Assembly: GCF_030247185.1 (NCBI RefSeq)
Contig: NC_080572.1
Span: 90,013,435-90,077,434, forward strand
Source of the DNA: Malaya genurostris
Taxonomy: Eukaryota; Arthropoda; Insecta; Diptera; Culicidae
Reading direction: 5' to 3'
Length of the DNA: 64,000 nucleotides
The notes below the pieces were generated by a model. That model saw only the letters and a list, made by a program, of their open reading frames with translations, was not told the origin of the DNA and ran no database searches. Both the position numbers and the translations under genes were made by a program. Of this stretch, positions 59,101 to 64,000 are shown one piece after another. Position 1 is the stretch's first letter. Each line of letters opens with the position of its first letter.

Positions 59101-62100
59101 CCCAGGTGATTCGGAACATCCCACAAGCGTCTCCGGTGCAGCGAACTGATGGATCACATCCACTGGATGCTTCGCAGATACATCTCAGGCAAACTTCGGT
59201 TACCGGGTTCTCCTCCACTGTAGCGACACATAAGAAACTTAGTAGGAAATCGTTTGTTGTTTCAATGAACTCTTAGGTCATAGTTATGGCTGACGACGGT
59301 AACATTTTTGGCTTGGGGAAGGCCACCGATGTTCAGGATTGATTGCTATTATAGCAATGAATTTGTCAGCATATGTTACGCAACCAGGATTTCAAAGATT
59401 CAAGTTTGAATCATATCAAAGATGAGTTTTGAAAATAATTATATTACTGTATGAAACCTCACACTACGCTACGATTTATAATTTGTGTTGTTCATTTTTA
59501 TATTAGCTTTTGTAAGATGACCTCGTGATAAATTAAGTTTATGTTTGACATGTACCGGTGGTTTGTTTCATTTCCAATTACGTTTGTTAGGTTTTTTATC
59601 GTCAATGCTAATTTCAATCTTCTTCTTTTTCTTCTTCTTTTTCTTCTTCTTCTTCTTCACTTCTGGAGGCGTCACCTTACTTGAGATAACACTGATTGAT
59701 GGCACAGCGACTTACAGTTAATTTTCGTTTATAGTCCAATGGACTTTCTTTTCACTGGACTACTGATGAAAGCCTCGCTATGTGACAACGTGGAGCCGCC
59801 AAAGTACGGATGAAAATCCTTTCTTTCTCGCGAAATACTCAAATTTTCATCGCACTAACACGATGCAACGTGTTCATTAGTTGAGGGTTTCACCGGAAGT
59901 GCTTATCTCAATCGGATGAACACATTTTGACAGTTTAGCAGTACTATTTGTAAACATAGTTTTTTTTTTGTCTGTTAAGAAATTGGATGAGACCCCGTAT
60001 TGGTCCGTATAGTCCAAATAAAGTTTTTAAACATTTGTTCACGATTGAATACGGTTTGTTTTTGAGATTTATTAAATAAAGGTGGTTAATTAGATTTTAG
60101 AAGTCGAGGAGCCCATCTCAAATAATCATCTTTACACTTTACGCAACTAGCCTCTTTTATTTAATAAATCTCTGAAACGAACCGTATCTCGTATTTCGTA
60201 AGATCTCCTCAAAACAAACATCTAATCAAAATGAATTCAGAGCTGATATAACATTTGTCTAAATGTTTTAGAATGATAAATAACCACATGTTACAAGGGG
60301 AGAAGCTTTTTAGAATGAAATGAATGTTAGGTCCTGTCTTTGTCATTACTCAGAACTTATTCCTAAATTATTTTTTCTGCGTGTTATAGTATCATTCCTC
60401 GCCGAACATACCTTACATATTTGCTAAGCAGATATGCCAGGTAAAAATTTCAAATATCTTCAGACAGGGATATTTACTTTCGTCAGAAAAAAACACATTT
60501 AAATATGAAAATGTTCACACCTCTATAGCGGCCCTTACACGAGTCATTAAAAATGTCATTACTAAGAAATAATATCATGTTAATGAACGTGTATGGTGCA
60601 GTAATGACGAGTTTTCTATCAAATTTGAAATACATCATTACTTAGTCATCATTAAAAATGACAAAAATAATTCTCGTGTAAGGGCCGCTTATGTGGGCAT
60701 CATGCTCAATTATTTTTGACATTTCACTACTGGGTACACGCTAAACGCAAACTATTAAACATGACTGAACTAATAGCCTTTTCCGTCACGAGATGGTGTT
60801 ACTGTGATGTCTTTTTCGATTTGTATTGAATTCGTTAAAGTGATCCATATTGATATACAATATATTTGGTTTATTATTATTTCTCTTTGAAAAAGGTATA
60901 ATACTAAGTGTAAGGGAGAGTGTTCGGTTACCGGCACCCTTTTCTTTTAAGCTTATAACTTCTGACTAAGTGCACATTATGGAAAGCTAAAGTTCCTAGT
61001 TAACAAATGAATAAGATACTAAGTTGATTCAATCGATTGAAAAAATTGATTATCAATTTAGTAAAGTGATAAATTTTGGCCATTTCAAAAAAGGTGTTCG
61101 GCTGGAAGAATATATGTAAAGACTGGAGTTATTAAAATAACAGTTTTTTTCGTTTTGGAAGCGTTTTGGACAAAAATCTTCATTGTCTGATGGTGACTTC
61201 ACCTTGCCTCTCTTAGTCGATGATTTGGATGGTGGCGCCTTTGGTGTTGATTTGGCCGGTCTTTTACGTTTTCTCTTAGCCGGAGCATCTGCTGTATGAC
61301 TAACTAGACGTTTGGCCGAAACTTTGGCTTGCTTTGTCTCGACAGCAGTCTGCATATCACTAACAATTTTTCACGATTTGTCGAAAAAAATTAGGTGCCG
61401 GTAACCGAAATCGGTAGACATTTTGAAAATGACAAAACAAATCTTTGGTTTCAAAAATTTTGATAGCAGCCGGTATAATATCGATTTCACCTCATAAATA
61501 TTCAATTCAATCATCTTTTCTATTGATGCTTTTCAATTTATGATACCATAAAAAACTTTTGTGTTGATTTTCACGCAATTAAAATTTGTTTTGAGCGTAG
61601 CAAAAAGTACAAGCGTCTGTTTGCTTTGTATTCGGCACAAAAAGAACGTGCTGCTATTACACACACATGACATTTGTCGGAATGCGGCTATCTGCTTTCT
61701 GTCAAAAGTTACGGTAGGGTGCCGACAACCGAACATCTTCCCCTACTTATATTCTCAAGTCAATTATTGAATCATTTTCTCGAAATTAGGTAATGATTAG
61801 GGATCGCAGCGTGGCTCTGATTAAATTCATGCAATTACCTGTGAGTAATATTGCTGAGATCAAAATATTGAGCTAAAGTTAAATTTATTGAACTTAGGAA
61901 GCATAGCCTTTCGTAGAATATACTCGGTGGACAGCTAATAGATAATGTCCTCAAAATAAGCTAACGGTCGCTGAGGTGGCTCTTGGCTAATTGTTCTATA
62001 ATTTTAGGAAATTTGTAACAGTTGGATGAATAAATTAAATGTTTACAAGTATTACACGGTTTACGAATTCAAAAGGCGTTCCAAGTGAATCCGGTGAGTT

Positions 62101-63721
62101 TACAATATAGGATACACAATTGACGGATGGAAATTTCAGACAGATGGTCACACTAGGAGCCGCGCTGTTTAAAAAGTCCTGGAACTTTCGAATTGTACCT
62201 TGTATTTTGTTTCAGGCATGACGTTTTTCGCTCATTCTAACTCATGTTGTAGTTAATTAAGTGCTGGAGTCCACTAAGAGATGGCAATACCTATTATCTT
62301 TCTCTGGACAGGACCAGCCAAGAATACAACGGAATATAAACTTATCTAAGAATAAATTCACTTGGTTCCTGCTTCCATGTCGTAAAAGGCGACAATTGCA
62401 GGAGTTTTTTTCTTTCTTCAGTTATCAGATTTTTTCAACGTTTTACATCTAGTCGCTCTACTTTGCTTGATTATCCCTACTTATGATTATGCAACTAGAT
62501 ACCGAAGAATCCTCTGCATGACAAAAAGGGATAGTTAGTTAGTAAATGTCCTAATAATATAATCATGAGTTTTACTCTGTGCACCCCGGTGGGCGGTGGC
62601 ACGATTGTCATCTGCATACAATTGGCTTGAAGCCGAAAATTTTGGTTCTTTGGTTCTAGTTCGCTGTCAAATGCTGTGGTAAAGCAGTGTTCACACGTTC
62701 ACATTTTTCTTCATCGAACCACATTCGATCGAAAAACCAATACGTCGTTATGCAGAATAAGGGCGATAGTCAAACTATAATAAACCCATTTTTTCCTTAA
62801 TCAAAAAGAGGTCAAATTATTTGTTTTATAGAGAATACTAGACTAGAGTTATATTTATATGGCTTTTGAAGAAATTAACTTTTGACACTAGTGTGCTTTG
62901 ATTGTATGGTATGAACATAGCTCAACATATTGTTGACAACAACGCCACCAAAACAAAATGCGTCGGTTTCAGGAACCAGCTTCCATAGCAGGGGGGTGAC
63001 TCTGTGCAGCCGGCTGATTCCAGAAACGTTAACAAAAATCTGCACGAACATAGACTTTACGCGCACGGTTTTTCAATATATTAGTTCTACGATTATCCTA
63101 ATAATCTCTATCTACACCGATTATGTTATATGATTATGTCAATATCCTGCGTATGCAATTTCATATCAACAAAATTAATGATTAATTTATACTCTTATTT
63201 CGTTGTTGCCAGAACAACATAACAGATATTGTTTTGACTCGGTATCTAGCTGATGTCACAAAATATTTTCTGTGTGAACACAAATTAAAATGAATAAGGC
63301 ACAACTATTGTCTTTGTAAACCATCAAAACATTCATAACAAAATCACCAAGCGCTTTGACTAAGTGCAATATAACACATGCAGCTTTTAAACCTACAGAG
63401 ACCGGTTCATCGAAACCGAATAAAAAAAGCCGGAACTAATCCTCAGCGCAAGAACCGTTAAGTCCAATCTCAAGAATTTATCGAAAAAAAAACTTGAAAA
63501 TCAAGATCGTTACGTCTTTTACCGCGCCTTGACCTTCAGTGCTTCACTGTTCACCATTCCAAGAATGTTCGACCAAAATTCTCTGAATACGCTGAATAAT
63601 ACTTGATTATGCTATTATTGCTTCACGGCAGTAACTCACCGATGTGTGACACATCTGCATTCACTACAACGATTAAAAACATTGAAATACCGACAAAACA
63701 AACGACTGACTTAATATTCAT
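52999..63721 (-). CDS. Invertebrate-type (i-type, destabilase-like) lysozyme
   Basis: Four coding exons (63640-63721, 59041-59217, 53449-53522, 52999-53145) join without interruption to 159 codons plus TAG; introns are GT-AG with phases 1, 1 and 0. The protein is a secreted peptidoglycan-cleaving enzyme or a relative of one. Residues 1-22 (MNIKSVVCFVGISMFLIVVV NA) form a signal peptide. The mature part carries the destabilase domain: VCLRCICEASSGC, CGMFRITWAYWADAGKP, ANCANDALCAARTVQGYM, FGQDCNGDGIIDCLDHAAIH and KLGGYGC. Twelve mature cysteines fit six disulfides. Length is normal for the family. The position normally holding the catalytic Glu reads Ser (CEASSGC) and the loop around the catalytic Asp is shortened, so muramidase activity is doubtful, as reported for other insect i-type lysozymes. 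Introns are filled with transposons. Confidence 0.96.
53449..53522 (-). CDS. Lysozyme exon 3
   Basis: The acceptor is TTTTCCAG|CAT and the donor GGCCAG|GTAAGG. It encodes AYANCANDALCAARTVQGYM RKFGQ, the helix-cysteine block of the family. Confidence 0.96.
54149..54440 (+). pseudogene. Internally deleted mariner transposase
   Basis: It begins ATGGAG with MEKTGFRVLIRHCSLMKK, the N-terminal helix-turn-helix start of classic mariner transposases, reaching EFKRGHANTDDAP. It then jumps to the C-terminal signature, IPHPPNSSD..LDNYFLYIYLKN, corresponding to the HPPYSPDLAPSDYF region. The whole catalytic middle is missing, and stops and frameshifts are present. It lies in lysozyme intron 2. A GGCTGTGCCCATAAGTCTTG stretch at about 53869 is a candidate left end; no matching right end was found, perhaps because a MITE inserted at 54589. 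Confidence 0.75.
54589..54805. mobile_element. MITE with 25-bp inverted ends (TACACCCAAACCTCC)
   Basis: Left TACACCCAAACCTCCATTTA + CGTAC; right reverse complement TACACCCAAACCTCCATTTA + CGAAC. The 165-bp interior is a TATG/TATA-rich tract. TA lies at both edges. Confidence 0.9.
55115..55757. mobile_element. MITE-like element flanked by TTAA
   Basis: TTAA is present at 55111-55114 and 55758-55761. Inside, the ends are TGGCTGAGGCCAGTGTGTTT (left) and GGGCTGAGGCCAGTTGTTAG (right, reverse complement). The 643-bp interior is non-coding. TTAA target duplication is the hallmark of piggyBac-type elements, but the ends do not obviously match a known family. Confidence 0.75.
56062..56252 (+). repeat. 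~200-bp dispersed repeat, copy 2
   Basis: Same orientation as 44621-44819, from AAAATACGTGGCTTGATACA to AGATGTGTTCCACATCAAAA. Differences are scattered substitutions and small indels. Confidence 0.85.
56253..57149. other. Lysozyme intron 2, no feature recognised
   Basis: AT-rich unassigned sequence; no exon or element end identified. Confidence 0.45.
57150..57183. repeat. Solo terminal repeat of the ITm/mariner family
   Basis: GATAGCTTATTTTCGATACA + CTCCTTA matches the right end of the transposon at 20068-21349 (AACTACTTTTCGATACACTC + CT). The opposite end is not visible upstream within 1 kb. Confidence 0.6.
57218..57720 (+). pseudogene. Jockey-like non-LTR retrotransposon fragment
   Basis: Two decayed pieces of a non-LTR ORF2 lie in order: LKAQTKFNSRIIDVNLQLLI..RLKNVHRRQYQRSRDPAMK (the linker between endonuclease and RT) and FDEIKLIVRKLKNMKAPGND..NILIKNL (the first RT block, KAPG-D-G motif). 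They are separated by stops and a frameshift. Neither endonuclease nor the catalytic RT motifs are present. It lies in lysozyme intron 2. Confidence 0.75.
57877..58406. mobile_element. Foldback element with ~108-bp inverted ends
   Basis: The left arm 57877-57984 (CATGTAAAAACACGTGTTTT, GGGGTTAATTTTGGAG, AATTTCTGTTTGAAATAGTC, CGCTTCTTTTAATATAATCAA) is mirrored at 58298-58406 with about 88% identity by eye. The 310-bp loop is AT-rich and non-coding. Confidence 0.88.
58407..59040. other. Lysozyme intron 2, proximal part
   Basis: No recognised element or exon; AT-rich. Confidence 0.45.
59041..59217 (-). CDS. Lysozyme exon 2 (N-terminal destabilase domain)
   Basis: The acceptor CGCTACAG|TGG completes a Val codon, and the donor is AAGGCG|GTAAGT. 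It encodes VEENPVTEVCLRCICEASSG through FRITWAYWADAGKPVLQGDV to PDSQG, including six cysteines and the site of the expected catalytic residues. Confidence 0.97.
59619..59660. repeat. (TTC)n tract
   Basis: TTCTTCTTTTTCTTC-type polypyrimidine run of about 42 bp in lysozyme intron 1. Confidence 0.95.
60050..60190. repeat. Short hairpin element
   Basis: ATACGGTTTGTTTTTGAGAT + TTATTAAATAAAGG is mirrored by CTTTTATTTAATAAATCTCT + GAAACGAACCGTAT. Arms are about 38 bp with a ~65-bp loop. Confidence 0.8.
60526..60691. mobile_element. 166-bp MITE with AGCGGCCCTTACACGAG ends
   Basis: Left TAGCGGCCCTTACACGAG; right reverse complement TAAGCGGCCCTTACACGAG. The interior contains sub-terminal TCATTA repeats (GTCATTAAAAATGTCATTAC / GTCATCATTAAAAATGAC). 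No coding sequence. Confidence 0.9.
60913..61743 (-). mobile_element. pogo/Tigger-like DNA transposon remnant, minus-strand copy
   Basis: Inverted ends AGGGAGAGTGTTCGGTTACC + GGCACCC (left) and GGGGAAGATGTTCGGTTGTC + GGCACCC (right, reverse complement) are flanked by TA. At 831 bp it is shorter than an autonomous element. An internal GGTGCCGGTAACCGAA block lies at about 61394. The interior matches 3366-4035 in inverted orientation. Confidence 0.8.
61053..61355 (-). pseudogene. Lys/Pro-rich tail of a pogo/Tigger-like transposase
   Basis: Encodes VETKQAKVSAKRLVSH, then a basic KRKRKRPAKSTPKAPPSKSS segment and VKSPSDNEDFCPKRF. This order (DNA-binding-like basic linker, acidic DNEDF) resembles the C-terminus of pogo/Tigger transposases, where a Cys-rich finger usually follows; only one Cys remains. 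A stop lies 6 codons upstream in frame. The homologous stretch at 3800-4035 is frameshifted. Class assignment is tentative. Confidence 0.5.
61744..63639. other. Lysozyme intron 1, proximal part, no feature recognised
   Basis: AT-rich unassigned DNA. A GGTTCCTGCTTCCATGTCG / TAAAAGGCGAC stretch at about 62356-62395 has a transposon-like feel but was not identified. Confidence 0.4.
63640..63721 (-). CDS. Lysozyme exon 1 (signal peptide)
   Basis: Starts at ATG with AAA at -3..-1 and encodes 27 residues: a hydrophobic core SVVCFVGISMFLIVVV, a probable cleavage after NA, then DVSHI. The donor is ATCG|GTGAGT (phase 1). Confidence 0.93.
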
Positions 63722-64000
63722 TTTCACACTTTACAGTTTACTGCTAAATGTTTACTATTCAACAGATAATCTTCCTGTTTAATCTATAATACAACAAGCG
63801 AATGTACAACCATTCGTTCTGATGCGATGTCCGCGACTGGTTCACGGAACTCGATTTCCACTAAAAGTAAGCTGACTAGAATCTCAAGAGTCATCATCTT
63901 CATTGTCGTCGTCGTTGTGGCTGTTGTCGCGATCGCGATCGCTGGTGCCTATCAGCTGAAATGAACCACAAACCGAGCCATAAATAAATGGTCATGACGT
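63722..64000 (-). promoter_or_regulatory. 5' UTR and upstream region of the lysozyme gene
   Basis: Immediately upstream of the ATG the minus strand reads TAAACTGTAAAGTGTGAAA, plausible as 5' UTR. Further upstream are CGATCGCGATCGCGAC and a GACGACGACAATG tract. No unambiguous TATA box or initiator can be fixed; a TTTATTTATGG word near 63970-63985 is the best TATA-like candidate. The window ends here. Confidence 0.35.

Overview
This is a gene-poor, repeat-dominated stretch of eukaryotic DNA. It is most likely from a mosquito or a close dipteran relative. The evidence is spliced genes with short GT-AG introns, an insect-style invertebrate-type (i-type) lysozyme, I-clade and other non-LTR retrotransposons, mariner/Tc1-type elements, many MITE-like hairpin elements, and a dispersed repeat whose ends read like GCCTTTCT...AGAAAGGC, which I associate with culicine mosquito genomes (that link is from memory, not proven here). 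No bacterial, viral, CRISPR or tRNA/rRNA feature was found.

Two host genes can be supported. (1) A plus-strand gene for a C3HC4 RING-finger protein has five recognisable exons (25772-25974, 26047-26461, 26516-26619, 26689-27124, 38281-38406), all in consistent phase and ending in TAG. Its 5' part lies upstream or was not recognised. (2) A complete minus-strand i-type (destabilase-like) lysozyme has four coding exons (63640-63721, 59041-59217, 53449-53522, 52999-53145). Together they encode 159 residues with a signal peptide and 12 mature cysteines, but with Ser where the catalytic Glu of the family is expected.

The best-preserved mobile element is a full-length I-clade non-LTR retrotransposon (27648-33667, minus strand) sitting antisense in the large last intron of the RING gene. 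It has an intact ORF1 with three zinc knuckles, an intact ORF2 (endonuclease, reverse transcriptase, RNase H), overlapping stop/start codons, a poly(A) tail and a 13-bp target-site duplication. Two 5'-truncated copies of a related family (10271-10915 and 51470-52374) also keep 13-bp duplications. Other elements are a truncated non-LTR element with a TAAA tail (8358-~9990), a decayed Jockey-like fragment (57218-57720), a whole but broken ITm/mariner transposon (20068-21349), an internally deleted mariner (54149-54440), and a pogo/Tigger-like remnant in two inverted copies (3366-4035 and 60913-61743).

MITE-like families with clear inverted ends are seen at 1894-3080, 14743-14911, 40769-40986, 44345-44576, 48914-49468, 54589-54805, 55115-55757 and 60526-60691, with long foldbacks at 18651-19411 and 57877-58406. 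Tandem arrays include a ~1-kb minisatellite (23500-24515), a ~270-bp-period array (49555-50560) and a ~280-bp AAT microsatellite (34670-34949). Layout: 1-25.7 kb repeats only; 25.7-38.8 kb the RING gene with the I element in its intron; 38.8-53 kb repeats and unassigned DNA; 53-63.8 kb the lysozyme gene with element-filled introns; then its upstream region. No novel multi-gene system is apparent. The points of interest are nested insertions, undescribed short elements and the possibly non-catalytic lysozyme.
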